Shown here: one piece after another, positions 1 to 11,239 of the stretch | How the letters are laid out: each line of letters begins with the position of its first letter | How positions within the stretch are numbered: the first letter of the stretch is position 1 | DNA from: Cryptomeria japonica | Lineage: Eukaryota > Streptophyta > Pinopsida > Cupressales > Cupressaceae | Length of the DNA: 60,000 nt | NCBI RefSeq assembly: GCF_030272615.1 | Contig: NC_081406.1 | Location: 189,129,391 to 189,189,390 of the forward strand | Reading direction: 5' to 3' | Program-made: the position numbers and the translations under genes | Notes under the pieces: generated by a model | Database searches by the model: none | What the model was told of the DNA's origin: nothing | The model's input: the letters and a program-made list of their open reading frames with translations, nothing else

Positions 1-1047
1 CCTTCGTTCGCCAAACCGCTTGATATACCATTATTGTTGAAACCCTATACCGACGCAGTCTTGATGGTGCTCTCCTTCGATGTCTAGAATAGGATGAGAT
101 AACAAAATGCCAAGTTCATGGAGACCTGATACATGCACCGGCACAAGAATTGCAACCGATCACAACACCATGACCTTTTTGTCATTGGGGTCTTGACCTT
201 GTGGGTAAAATCCATCCATCTTCATCCAATGGTCACAAATTCATTATTACCACCACCGAATATTTCACAAAGTGGATTGAAGCTGTTCCACTTACCCAAG
301 TCATCGGCAAGTAGATCGCCTCATTCATCCTCAATTACATCATTTTTTCAGTATGGTGTACCCATGTCCATCATCATAGATAACGGTCTTCCTTTCAAAA
401 ATCAGGTTGTCCATGAACTCTGTGAGAAGTTTCACATCCAACACCACTTTTCCACTCCCTATTACCCACAAGGCAATGGTCAGGCTGAAGCATCAAATAA
501 AAACATATTGAGAATCCTCAAGAAGATAGTCAATGATGTCAGTCGTGATTGGCATGTTCAATTGAATCCATCACTATGGGTGTTTCGAACTAGCATTCAA
601 ACCCCTACAGGTGCAACTCCCTACTCACTGGTCTATGGTGCAGAAGCTATTTTACCTATTGAGGTCGAGATCCCATCACTATGGGTTTCCTTGCTCAATC
701 TCATCGATGATGAAGCATACAGAGTATCCCGTCTTCAGGACTTAGAGCTACTTGATGAGAAGTGACAAGCTACATACAATCACCTCAAGGCCTATCAGTA
801 GCGCATGAGCAGAAGCTATAATCATCAAGTTAGACCTTGTACATTCGAGGTAGGTGATCTTGTTCTTCGATAAAATCCTCGTAACCAACCCAACAACGAA
901 CATCAGGGAAAGTTTGAATCAAAATGGCTAGGTCCATATGTTGTCACTATTGTATTTGGGTCCGGGGCATATCAGTTGGCTACTTCAGAAGGAGAATTGC
1001 TAGCAGATCCGATCAACAACATGCACCTCAAATGGTTTTATACCTAA
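1..1047 (+). pseudogene. Ty3/gypsy (Tat-type) integrase, C-terminal part, broken
   Basis: This is the 3' end of a pol gene whose start lies outside the window. The first bases encode the end of the integrase zinc finger (CQVHGDLIHAPAQ). The catalytic core follows, with the first Asp in GLDLVGKI, the second in IIIDNGLPF and the Glu in NGQAEASNK. A C-terminal part then has a GKFESKWLGPYVV motif of the GPY/F type. The core changes frame near 350, and there are in-frame stops near 315, 763, 801 and 870, so it cannot make a working enzyme. The last frame ends with TAA at 1045-1047. The wording of the core is typical of plant Tat-lineage gypsy elements. I am confident of integrase and less so of the exact lineage. 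Confidence 0.9.
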
Positions 1048-3453
1048 AGTTGTACAGAGCACCAGGCTCCCATGCATACTAGAAAATCAATCCAAAAACA
1101 TTCAGATAAATGTCCTGAGGAAAATATAAAAACATCAAAATAGTAAAGAAAAATCATGCATCCAAATGGTGAACAACCACTCCAGTGGCACCTTGGGTAA
1201 GGGAAATGGTGAAAACCAGGCAAACAGGTGCCACTCGTAAAGGCTATGGCTCCATTGTCTTTCAGACTTGTTGCGATCACATTCACTACATCCATTTGTC
1301 CATTCGCCCAAACCATGGCTTGATAATAAATCTCCAATCAAGAAAGTGCTTCATGCGTCTTGCGTCCTGCTTTTTCATAGTCATGTCTAAACTAGGGGCA
1401 ATGCCCTTAACCTATTGATGGAAGTAGATTCTACATGATTTTGTGATTCATTAAGTTCGTCATTCAAAACTATCTTGCAAAATACCCAAAACATTCAAAA
1501 CTATCTCACAAAATACCAAAAACATTCAAAACAATCATCAAAATACCAAAAACATTTGAAAACTATCTCACAAAATCCAAAAACATCAAAAATCAATAAA
1601 AAACATGGCAACACCATGTACATATATTCTTCAAAGCGGATACCAAACAACATTGCGACATACTCCAAACAAATGATCACTTCTCAAAATCGACCAAACA
1701 ATCAAACGTCAACACTCAACCTGTCTTCAACAAGAATGCATCCTTCCTTACCAAAACAAAGACAAAATAATGTTTTCTTTGACAAGAAAATTATGTGTTA
1801 AGCTATCAAATACTTGGTTGGTTTATGAGTAATTCATTCATTTATATGTATCAGGTTCCTACAGCATTGTTTGTGCATCTTCTGCAGATTATTCTGATGA
1901 AGTTTTGGGGCATGTACTAATGGTGTCTACATGGGAAGTTCATTAAGCTACATGATCTTATGCAAAATGCAGTCATAGATCATTACGACTTGCTGACTAC
2001 AGTGTATACCTCGACCATATGAGCATGAACCATTACCAAGGATCCATATTCTTTATATATACTGTTTTGATTGCAAGATCAATGCTCCTTCTTTGGTTCC
2101 TCCTCATCCAACTGGATAAAGGTTTTATCTCTTATTAAGGTATGAACTTGTCTCAGGATATGATCAGCCTAAGATCAAGGAGGATGATCCAGGTCATGCA
2201 TGAAAGAAGATAATCCTTGTCTGTTTCGTAAGCAATACTTAGGTCAACTTGATCCATTATATCAAGTTGCTTGTATTAACTTGCTATATCAAATCCATGA
2301 AAGGAATACTCAGGTCATCTTGAACCATTATGTCAAGTTGCTTGTATTTTCTTACAACATTTTAAAGCTCAATGATGAAAATAGAGCACTATGGATCATC
2401 ATTTCACCTCATCTATATATATTGCATTCTGTTGCATTCCATCCATCTATACATTCATAATAGATGCATATCATGCATACATAGTAATGACAATGCATAC
2501 TCTATTTTCCTCTTCTTCCATAGGAATGAATCATAGGTCCTTCATTTCTTCTATCTAACATCAAACCCCCCCCCCCACCCTCCCCATCTTGATAATCAAC
2601 ATCAAAATCAATCAAGCTACATTCATCACCATCCATCTCTAAAAGGAGGGACTACGCTTACCATCCTCTGTCATCCACACAATCAAGCCAGTTACTCTAT
2701 CTACACAGGCACATCGACACACACACACCTAGACTATCAACAGATACTCTGATCAATTATCTTTGGGTCTCAACAAGTAATCGATCATGGTAATCCTAGA
2801 CTACATCAGGCATTTATCATAATGACCTAGTCTCAATGGGGCTGCTATGATTCACCACAACCATCCATCACACACACACACACTATCAATTGATCAACCA
2901 ATTAAACACAATCACATCAGACAATTACATCAATTGTCTAAGTCTTAACGAGTATTTTGCTTCCTATACCTTGACTTCATCGGGCAATTACATCAATTGT
3001 CTAAGTTACATCAGGTCACTTTGATTCACTTACTCAGACTTTATCCTATCCAAGCAACCAACTGACATCAACTATCATGCTTTGACTCGACCGGGGCAAT
3101 TAAACCAATTGCACTAGATTGTCCAACCAAATTTGATCAATTTTATAACATTAATTGAAAACACAACCACCACATTTTCACCATATCTCCTGCATGACCT
3201 TAGGGTACTCACTGGCTTGATATTTCTCCGTATTCATTCTGATTTCTTCCATTCTTTCAATAGTATTGTTAAATTCTTCTCTTCTATCACCCCACCAATT
3301 TTCATTCCTTTTCAAGAGATCACCCGATTTTTTTCAAAATTTTTGGCCCATCTCTCGAGGGGGCATACCACCCATTAAATTAACATTTTATGGGGCATTT
3401 CTTCACACCTATTTTTCTTTCTTTGAAACGACGCGATAAACCGCACCATCTCA
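1048..3453 (+). other. Noncoding tail of the Tat-type element between pol and 3' LTR
   Basis: About 2.4 kb lies between the integrase stop and the 3' LTR, with no recognisable protein. Long noncoding tails in this position are common in Tat-lineage elements. It contains simple A/C-rich tandem repeats (1466-1600), a run of C near 2566, and several scattered copies of a CAATTACATCAATTGTCTAAG-like phrase between about 2920 and 3130. The reading frames of 60-110 codons here are low complexity and I do not treat them as genes. Confidence 0.6.
1466..1600. repeat. A/C-rich degenerate tandem repeat
   Basis: Units of roughly 30 bp built on CAAAATACCAAAAACATTC plus AAAACTATCTCA repeat about four times with small changes. 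This low-complexity run explains the 108-codon open frame across it. Confidence 0.7.
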
Positions 3454-3465
3454 AAGAGGGGCAAA
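3454..3465 (+). promoter_or_regulatory. Polypurine tract of the Tat-type element
   Basis: AAAGAGGGGCAAA sits directly before the TG that opens the 3' LTR. This is the expected place and composition for the plus-strand DNA priming site. Confidence 0.7.
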
Positions 3466-4975
3466 TGTAGTCACATAAATCTGTCCAATTTAATTATATG
3501 AATATTTCCTATTTATTTGATTAAAAATCCACTAGCCATCAGTTAATTAAACCAAACATTTAATTTATTTCATCTTCAAACATTCTCCTATTAATTAAGT
3601 AAATTATTCAATTTATTTTAATTAATTCATTCAACCAAATTCACAATCAATTAAATGATAAATCATATTTATTTCATTTAATCCCCTATTCCTCTTTTAA
3701 ATAAATTAAATAAAACATTTATTTAAATCATTTATCCCCCCCACTTGCATTTTCCTACAAATGCAACTTGCACACATTTATTGAAATAAATTTATTTATT
3801 TTAAATAAAAATCCTATTTTCCCTCACCCACCAAATCCACTTGCAATCCTAACCCCCTTCTAGATTCTTTTAACCCCTTCCTAATTAACCTAATCCATCC
3901 CCTAATTATTGTCACATTCATAAGCAACTTGAAGTCACCTCTCAAAGACTTCAAAGTCTTTGAAAAGCATTTAATGCTTTGTGTGTTCAACAAATTAACC
4001 TCCAAAGTCTTCCAAAACCACTAATGGCTCTTACATGACTATTAATGGCTCTTACATAACCATTTATGGTTATTTCAACTTGCACTCATGTGTGTCTCCT
4101 CAAGCATTTATTACTTTGACCATGGTTATCCCTTTTGTCTTTGCACAAGAGTTTATCCATTGGATAAAAGCTTTATTCTTTGAATAAAGAATTTATTCAT
4201 TCAACTAACCTTGACCTTAACTCCCAAGTTAACTCTCAGGTCATGTCAAGCATTGAATGCTTATTCCCTCTCCTCTCAACCTATCTCACATTGACACTTG
4301 TCATCCTGGGATTGGGTTGAAAGCCCTCACATGGATCTCAAATCATTCAATCCTGACCCTTGTTGAGATTACTCAATCTCAACCATCCATTGCTCCATTT
4401 TACCTATAAATAGAGCTCACATTCCTCATTTTCAAATCCTCAAGCGTCAAGCATTCTCAACTCTCAAGCATTTAGCATTCATAAGTCATAAATCATTTTA
4501 GAGAGCATTTAGCATAAATCATTAATCATTAATTATCTTGTCATTTTGGTTTAAAATAAATCATTTTAGTATCTATAAACATCTAGTAGTATTAGCTTTT
4601 CATTCATATTTAGAGCAAATACTTTAATCTTGAATCTCCATAAGCATCCATAGTGCAAAAAGCTACTAAGAGCTACACTATTTTGGAACTTGGAGAGGAG
4701 AGGAACAAGGAAGGAGAAGCTACTAGCATGGTAGAGAGCATTTGGAGGAGCTTAGTTACTTTTTGTAGATTCCTTAAGCTTTATTTTTTCTTGGTAGTGT
4801 CTTTCTTGATATGCTTGCTTAGGATAGTTTTTAATTTATGATTTTCTAACATCTAACAATCGACTCTTGTTGTTTCTTGATCAAGTGTTTGTTTATCCTA
4901 ACCTTGTCCTTTTTGTAGAGCATCAAACTCAGTTTCATTTACCTATCCTCAACCTCTTTTGCACCAGTGACTTCA
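3466..4975 (+). mobile_element. 3' LTR of the Tat-type gypsy element (right end approximate)
   Basis: The LTR opens with TGTAGTCACATAAATC directly after a polypurine tract and contains a TATA box at 4405. The right end is uncertain. I place it at 4975 because the last bases, AGTGACTTCA, are the near inverse of the opening TGTAGTCAC and end in CA. An alternative end is AGCATCA near 4925. The matching 5' LTR lies outside the window, so it cannot be checked by pairing. On the right it abuts ORF X coding sequence, so it was inserted there or the junction is a rearrangement. Confidence 0.65.
4405..4413 (+). promoter_or_regulatory. Probable TATA box of the Tat LTR
   Basis: TATAAATAG lies about 940 bp into the LTR. 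Transcription would be expected to start about 30 bp downstream, near 4435-4440. The call rests on sequence and position alone. Confidence 0.5.
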
Positions 4976-6547
4976 CCACTTGGTGCAATGTCAATTAATG
5001 TTGGTGGAGTATTATCCACAATATTTATAGTATCTTGTACATTTCTTTCCTCAAAGATAGTTTCAACTGGTATGGACTATACACTCACCCTAGCCGGTTG
5101 TGTCTATATATCTATAGTTATTGTAGGTGTAGTCAAAATTGGAGTTGAACTACCCAAAATACCTTTCCCTTTTGATTTATCTGGAATAGTGGAAGATGTA
5201 GCCTTTGCAAATTCTTCTTGAGATGTAAGAAAATCTAGATTCTTCTAGAAGAATTTGGTCCAACCCTTATTGCTCTCATGTATCACCTCATTTACTCTGC
5301 CCATCATAAGGCTTATCTATCGAGGTTTACTACTGAAAATTGTCCTGTTTGCAACATCTATGCATCTTTTCATTTCCTTATTGTTTATTGAACCACACAT
5401 TTCCAAAAGTGCTACTTCCTTAATCTCCCTATCCCTCTTGACAGTGTCAAGTCTTCTAGCATAAATTTTATTATACAGTGATAGAGGAATTTCCTTCAAA
5501 CTTTCTATTAAGGCTTTTTTATAAATGTCTACATGTAGCAAAATAGCCTCTTCTATTTCATTTTTCTCATCATCCTCTAAGTTCTCATAACACATAGATA
5601 AATTTTTCAAAATTCCATCTTTTGTAATTTCATCAATTAATTCAACATAGGTCATTTTAGTCTTACCGGTTTTAGTATCATCACTCTTCTTCTTTTTACT
5701 TGGGGTTGTCGGAGTAGATGCAACTAATTTCCTCTTTTATATAGGCTTCCTTCCCAGAGGTGGTGGTGCAGTAGGTTTAGTTGCCTTTCAAACAAGTCTC
5801 CTCATAGGTTTTGCCTTCTTCTTCTCTACCGGTGGTCAATCCACTTTCTTCCTTTGTACCCTTCTGAGAGCTAGAGGTTCATTGTCCTCAGGGTCAGAAT
5901 CAGAAGTGATGGTAGAAATGTAAGATTCAAGCATCTTCACCTCTACAGTACTAGCCACCGTCGGTTTTGTTGTTGGTTTGGATCCAGAACCTAGTTGAGT
6001 GTTTATCTTATGAATTACATCTTGTACATATGCAAATATCTTTTCTATTTTCTTCTCTCTTCTCTTCCTGTTGAAGCTAGTTTTGAGTTCAAGGGCCTTC
6101 TCTTCTGCTGCACCAAAATGCTTTGTTTCGTCATTCAATGGGGCTTCTAGCAGCATTTTTGCATAGAGTTCAAAAGTGCTATCATCCACCTCATATCCAA
6201 GCTCTGTAACCCAGATTGTTCTAGGTTCAATTGCCTCCATAAGGGTTTCATCAGTTTTCACCATAAAACAAATATCAGTGGAGTACTTCTCCACAATTTT
6301 CTTTCATATTCTCTCCCTCTACCTCATGTTTTCTCGGAATGTTTTGAAATACCCCCAAAGTTTCTCATCTCTATCGGTACCAAGGTTGGTGATTGCTTCC
6401 TTGATCTACATACCTACTAGTATGTCATGAGCCCAACGCTTCTTGCCAAGCCCAGGTAGCTCATTCAAGAAGTAAAGCATCAGACATACAATGAGATTAC
6501 CATATCTAAAAGTTCCTTTCTTGATTCCCTTGATCTTTCCAAGGTTC
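4976..6547 (-). pseudogene. ORF X, minus-strand copy, C-terminal part
   Basis: This is the downstream half of an unfamiliar large reading frame, in one frame on the minus strand with stops near 6404, 6309, 5790 and 5742. The stretch at 6294-5836 includes ICFMVKTDETLMEA and PRTIWVTELGYEVD. The stretch at 5655-5317 includes LIDEITKDGILKN and IYKKALIESLKEIP. Both align clearly with the + copy at 13200-13360 and 13870-14160, which has ICFMVDTD and PRTTWVMPMGYEVD. The two copies show where the real protein is. The family is not certain; it resembles the large reading frames annotated as putative plant transposon protein. The start of the frame lies across the 6548-8956 insertion. The left limit depends on where the Tat LTR ends. 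Confidence 0.75.
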
Positions 6548-6883
6548 TGTTAGAGTTATCTTGTATTAGCTAATAATTATTTATTTAATTATTAGTCTAT
6601 TAAACTCTATGCTTAAGATAAACTTAGACATTTAATAAATATTGTAGGTATTTAATAATTATTCTAATTATTAAATACACATTATCCTTTAGGGTTTCTA
6701 TTATCCTTTTATAAGGATTGTATTGTACTTGTTCATTAAATTGATTCCCTTTCTGAATGATAATTTTCTTCTTCAGAGAATTTATGCTTTTTTGCTTTAT
6801 GTGCCTCCATTCTTCTCTTGTGACAGGTATTTGCATGCAGGTGTTCTTGGGATCTCTAAAGTTGTATTTCCTCAACTTCTTCA
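6548..6883 (+). repeat. Left LTR of the 2.4 kb element
   Basis: It starts TGTTAGAGTTATC and ends CAACTTCTTCA. It matches 8620-8956 almost base for base, with single differences such as ATGCTTAAGA versus ACGCTTAAGC. Confidence 0.93.
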
Positions 6884-6895
6884 TGGTATCAGAGC
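6884..6895 (+). promoter_or_regulatory. Primer-binding site, initiator tRNA-Met type
   Basis: TGGTATCAGAGC directly follows the left LTR. This is the standard plant primer site complementary to the 3' end of initiator tRNA-Met. Confidence 0.9.
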
Positions 6896-8619
6896 CTACA
6901 TCTACTACTGCTTGTTCTTGATTTTTCAAAAGATTTTTCGGAGGAGGGCTTCAAGCTTTTTCAGAGTTTTTTTATTGGATCTGGGGTAGCTATTTTGTTT
7001 TTGATCATTTTGGGCTCAAACGGACCTCACCATTGAGCTCAGAACGTTCAGAAACCCCCCATTTCCACATAAATTTTGACAAATTTGGATTTTGAAATTT
7101 TTTATTTGGTTTTGCCTTTTTTGGCAGGAATTTCGAGAAATCCATCATAAACTCATTAAAAAAATTCAAAGTAGTTTGGGCCAAAAAAGACCTCACCATT
7201 GGCTTCCGAAAGGCATTTCCAATCATTTTGATATATAATACGACCTATTTCGGTGATAAGGGCATTTGGGCAATGATTTTTTCATTGGCACACTTTACGA
7301 GGCACAAAAATCCGTACGGCTTTACCTGCAAATGCGTCAGAAAATTTTCATCAGAAAAAAAAAATTATATTTTTTTTTTAATTTTTTTTTTTAACCTTTT
7401 TTACGGTCAAAAAGAGGGGTTTGGTTTTTTGGCCATATCTTGGGCATACGTAGTCATTTTTTCAAAAAAAAATAGGCATCAGAAAGATGGTTCCGAGCCG
7501 GACCTCGTCATGTTGGTAATTTTTTTCAATTTTTCTGTTTGACTATGTTTTTTTCCAGTCAAAGTGAGGTCTTGTTTTTGCACCCCGGGAGCCATAGAAT
7601 GAGCATCCGACCTCCGTTTTTCGAAAAATTTATATTTTTGGAAAGCGTGTGTTGTTTAATTTTCAGCCATATGAGTTTTATTTCTAGATTCTACTCCATG
7701 CATATTTTATTCAGTTCTTTTTCATTTCAGCACTCTGGTGGATATCTTGGTTGTTTCAGGTCCTAGGATCTCTTCTCTGGGTAGGATGTCTCTATTTTGG
7801 TTCTTGTTTCTATTTCTAGTCTTCTTATCATTGTAGCTTGTACTTATGCAAATGCACTGAGATAAAGTGCCATCATGCATTGTTTACTTGGGATCATGCA
7901 CATCTTGTGCCTTGTTGTACATGCACTATTGATAAAGTGCCATGAGGGGGTTGATGTTTGCTTGTTGTTTTCCATCTTCCTTTGTCCAGTGAGTGTTCCT
8001 TCCATGATATTCACATCATGATGTGTGTCAAGTGAGTGTTCCTTCCATGACGCCATGTACTTTCTCTGCACCTTCGATGTTCTTGGTTCTTCGTCATGCA
8101 GTTCTTGTTGGCTATTTTTTTCAATGTACCTATCCCTCTCCCTTTTCAGCATTATGGGGAGGTTTGTCTTATTGGTTCTAATGTTTCCTTGGTTTGATTG
8201 ATTAGGTCTTCAGGCTTTGGTGTCTCATGCCATTTGTATCTTCAAGTTTAATTGTTTTCCTTTGTTTGCCATCTGATTCGAGTAGTGCTATTTGAGGGCA
8301 CTCATGCAGATTATAGTCTTCTCTACCTGGTCATGTTCTATTTCAGTGGAGGTTCTTCAGATCAGTAGTTACTCTTTGGCAATGTTTGTAGCTATTTCCT
8401 GCTTTAGTGGTGTTCTTCTTGCTTTTCCATCTCTTTTTGGAGTAAAATGTTTTCCCATGTGGTTTTCTCTATTTCTCCAATTCATAGAGATTTGGTTGTG
8501 ATTTGGTACCTCATCAAGCCTTGTTCCTGGGACCCAAATTTGTCTTCATCATGTAGTTGCATTTTTTGCTTCATGTATCTAGTTTTTTAGCTACTCCCTA
8601 ACTTCATCTTAAGGGGGGG

Positions 8620-8956
8620 TGTTAGAGTTATCTTGTATTAGCTAATAATTATTTATTTAATTATTAGTCTATTAAACTCTACGCTTAAGCTAAACTTAGG
8701 CATTTAATAAATATTGTAGGTATTTAATAATTATTCTAATTATTAAATACACATTATCCCTTTAGGGTTTTTATTATCCTTTTATAAGGATTGTATTGTA
8801 CTTGTTCATTAAATTGATTCCCTTTCTGAATGATAATTTTCTTCTTCAGAGCATTTATGCTTTTTTGCTTTATGTGCCTCCATTCTTCTCTTATGACAAG
8901 TATTTGCATGCAGGTGTTCTTGGAATCTCTGAAGTTGTATTTCCTCAACTTCTTCA
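8620..8956 (+). repeat. Right LTR of the 2.4 kb element
   Basis: It follows a run of seven G (polypurine tract at about 8610-8619), starts TGTTAGAGTTATC and ends CTTCTTCA. The second copy of the target site GGTTC comes next. Confidence 0.93.
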
Positions 8957-9659
8957 GGTTCAACATCAATTCACTCCTCATCCATTCACATAAATCATAT
9001 TTTGCTTTATGCCTCAGCATCTGATATGCAACATGAATGCATAAACTAGCAACAAAATTCAATCGGTTGGATTGAGTTACCTTATGACCTATTATCATGC
9101 TTGCAAGTTTCACATCAGTGTCGATGATTGTATTGATCCTCATTGATCTACTATCAGGAGTTGCACCGGTGAGTTTCTCGACCTCTGTGTTGGAAATTTT
9201 CTTGCCAGGTTCTTGTCTGACTTTGGTTAAGCCGATGACTGCTTGAATAGCCTCCTTTGTGATCATGTAAGGCCAATCCAGCTAGATAAACTCATTGTGA
9301 ACCCTGCTCAGAACGTATCTGATGACTTCATCCTTGAATTCCAATATGTACAGAATACTAGTTAACCCTAGATCCTCAATTGCTTTGTATTCTAGCTTGA
9401 TGGTTGTGGAGTCTCCTAGTATCATGGATTGATACATGCTTTTGATGTCCTCTGTGCCTATATCCTCCAGGGTGTAGTGAATGTATGCCCTCACGTCTTC
9501 AACATACATCACGCCGTCAGGAACCATAGAAAATGCTCTTGCAGAGTCTTCTTTCTTAGCAATTAGGGGAACCTCATTGAATATGGGTCTTAACATATCC
9601 TTTACTTCAACAATGGTGGGATTTGCAATGAAAGTAGGAGCTGAAGATCCAAATGCCAT
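8957..9659 (-). pseudogene. ORF X, minus-strand copy, N-terminal part
   Basis: The frame starts with ATG at 9659-9657 (MAFGSSAPTF) and runs in one frame to the insertion at 8957, broken once by TAG near 9282. Recognisable stretches are VPDGVMYVEDVRAYIHYTLED and, further on, KLASMIIGHKVTQSNRLN and YDLCEWMRSELM. These match the + copy (VEDVRYFYHYKLED, FVSMVIGYRIFYSSRMN, YDLCEAVRSQLV). After removal of the 2.4 kb insert and one target copy, the frame would continue into 6547. Function is unknown. It lacks any motif of reverse transcriptase, integrase or protease. Confidence 0.8.
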
Positions 9660-10026
9660 TTTTCAAAAAATACCTAAAAGTGAATGCTAGTGGAAGATTT
9701 ATAACTGCTTGAAATTATTTTACAATGCTTCTGCACGCTCTTAATTCGCCTAAAATTCTCCTTTTCTTCGCTCTCAATTCTTGAATGCTCGGTGAGTGAA
9801 AATGAATTCACTTACCCTTTTTATCAGTGAATAAAACCTTAATCTTTCTCTATAATAAATGCTTCGCGAACAACCCTACTGGGTGTCGGTTTCACAGTCT
9901 TATGTCAGGTGAACCTTTATCTATGATGAAAACAACTCTCTAGATTTCTTCTAGATCTCCTTAGATCTCATTTGGGGTAATATGCAAGATTTTGCAATGA
10001 ATTTGCCAACCCCTAAGGCTTATGCC
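9660..10026 (-). other. Noncoding stretch between gag remnant and ORF X
   Basis: This 367 bp on the minus strand links the zinc-knuckle gag to the ORF X start codon. A complete copia element would have a pol gene of several kb here; none is present, so pol has been deleted or was never carried. The stretch is AT-rich and looks like a leader, with ATTATAGAGAAA about 200 bp before the ATG. That could be a weak TATA, but I cannot show promoter function. Confidence 0.5.
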
Positions 10027-11225
10027 TCAGTTACCAGTGGAATTTCCTATCAGTGGAGGAATACCATGTTCTACTAGTGGAGTTACCAATGTAGATCCAT
10101 CTCCACTTGGTTCTTCAGATTTTCTAACCCATCTCTTTGTGTGATCTTGTTGTATTTCATCTACCTTCTTCTTTCCTTTCTCATTATCTTTATCATTGCT
10201 AACCGGTTGATTCTTTCTTCTATGGTATTTAGCAATATGACCTATTTTGTTGCATGCATAACATGTAACATTGTTCTTCTTCATTATTTTGACAAATCCG
10301 GTGTCATTCCTTGACCTACAGTGATTTGAAAAATGTCCAAAATTTCCACATGCATGACATTTAACATTCATTCTACAATCTTCTGACTATGACCATATTT
10401 CTTGCAATTTGTGCATTGACTGGGAACATAATTGTAGTTTTGATTTTCTTTATTTCTATATTGTTTAGCCATATGCCCAAATTTATTACAAACAAAATAT
10501 CTACCATTGAATTTATAAGCATTAGATTGCCTTACCGGTTTCCTCTGTTCTGATGAAATCTACATATCGGTTGTCTGATCTTCATTTGCAGTATCGGATC
10601 TTTCACCTTGTACAAATCCAAGTCCTCTAGAATCATCAATCTTCCTTTGTCTTTTCAGTAAGTCATCCAACTGTGCAACACTAATCCTGAATTTTTCTTT
10701 ATACTCATTTGCAGTAGTTTGATCATCTCTCAGAGTAGTTATTTGTCTTTCAAGTTCTTGTTCATTGTTCTGGGGGTGTGCCAAATCAGTTCTCAACAGA
10801 TTATTCTCATGAGTCAATCTGCCACATTCATCAAATTTGTTCTTCAGAGATATAACAAGATTATCTTCCTCCTTCTTTCTGTCCTCAATATCTTTTGATA
10901 ATCTCATAGTCAAATCTTGTATTTCATTCTTCATGAGTATGTTTACTTGACTTAGTTTCTGACATTGTTCCTTAAGTGCATTATTTTCCTCATCATCCGG
11001 GTTTTGCAAAAGTTCATTTCTCTTGGATTGAGCTGATGATAACCTTTCTTGCAGGATAAGAATGAACTCATTAGCTGAATTCAATTCATCTTGCAATTTC
11101 AAGTTTTTTATCCTTTCAACATCATAATCCTCAAGAGTCATCTCAAGTTGCTTCTCCATAGCTATGTTCAAATATTTCATTTTTAGGATCTTCCTCAAGC
11201 TGTTAAACTTCTTCCGAGGTACCAA
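10027..11225 (-). pseudogene. Copia-type (Sirevirus-like) gag remnant: coiled coil plus zinc knuckles
   Basis: The first 221 codons (11225-10560) form a long heptad-like coiled coil rich in E, K, L and Q, for example LKLQDELNSANEFILILQER. After a stop and a frameshift come four CCHC-type knuckles at about 10540-10230. Two are intact in pattern (CHACGNFGHFSNHC, and CTNCKKYGH followed by a frame change). Two have lost a cysteine (one reads CNKFGHMAKQY, another CYACNKIGHIAKYH). It lies directly downstream of the primer site and LTR, the normal place for gag. The usual N-terminal gag domain is missing. A coiled coil in Gag is known in Sireviruses, hence the tentative lineage. Confidence 0.75.
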
Positions 11226-11237
11226 GCTCTAATACCA
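11226..11237 (-). promoter_or_regulatory. Primer-binding site, tRNA-Met type, one mismatch
   Basis: On the minus strand it reads TGGTATTAGAGC, one base from the canonical TGGTATCAGAGC. It is separated from the LTR end by two bases, just as in the copia element at 51775-51789. Confidence 0.8.
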
Positions 11238-11239
11238 AT

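Larger units (their letters stand above)
6548..8956 (+). mobile_element. Complete non-autonomous LTR retrotransposon, 2.4 kb, target duplication GGTTC
   Basis: Two near-identical LTRs of about 336 bp (6548-6883 and 8620-8956) flank 1.7 kb of noncoding DNA. The left LTR is followed at once by a perfect TGGTATCAGAGC primer site. The right LTR is preceded by AAGGGGGGG. The 5-bp duplication GGTTC is at 6543-6547 and 8957-8961. The interior contains no gag or pol motif, so it must be mobilised by another element's proteins. It is too long for a classic TRIM and short for a LARD. It interrupts ORF X on the minus strand. The LTRs differ at only a handful of bases, so it is one of the younger insertions here. 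Confidence 0.93.

Noticed and set aside
1044-1801. Small frames on both strands after the Tat integrase
   Set aside because: Noncoding element tail with low-complexity repeats; no conserved motif.
4967-5464. Plus-strand frames of 84 and 69 codons
   Set aside because: They are antisense shadows of ORF X, which is supported by homology to the second copy on its own strand.
10560-11225. Host coiled-coil protein such as a myosin-like or kinesin-like gene
   Set aside because: It directly follows an LTR and primer site and leads into retroelement zinc knuckles, so it is gag.
11226-11237. tRNA gene fragments near the primer-binding sites (also 6884, 19823, 51775 and 56695)
   Set aside because: Only 12-19 bases match a tRNA 3' end, as expected of primer sites; no tRNA body is present.
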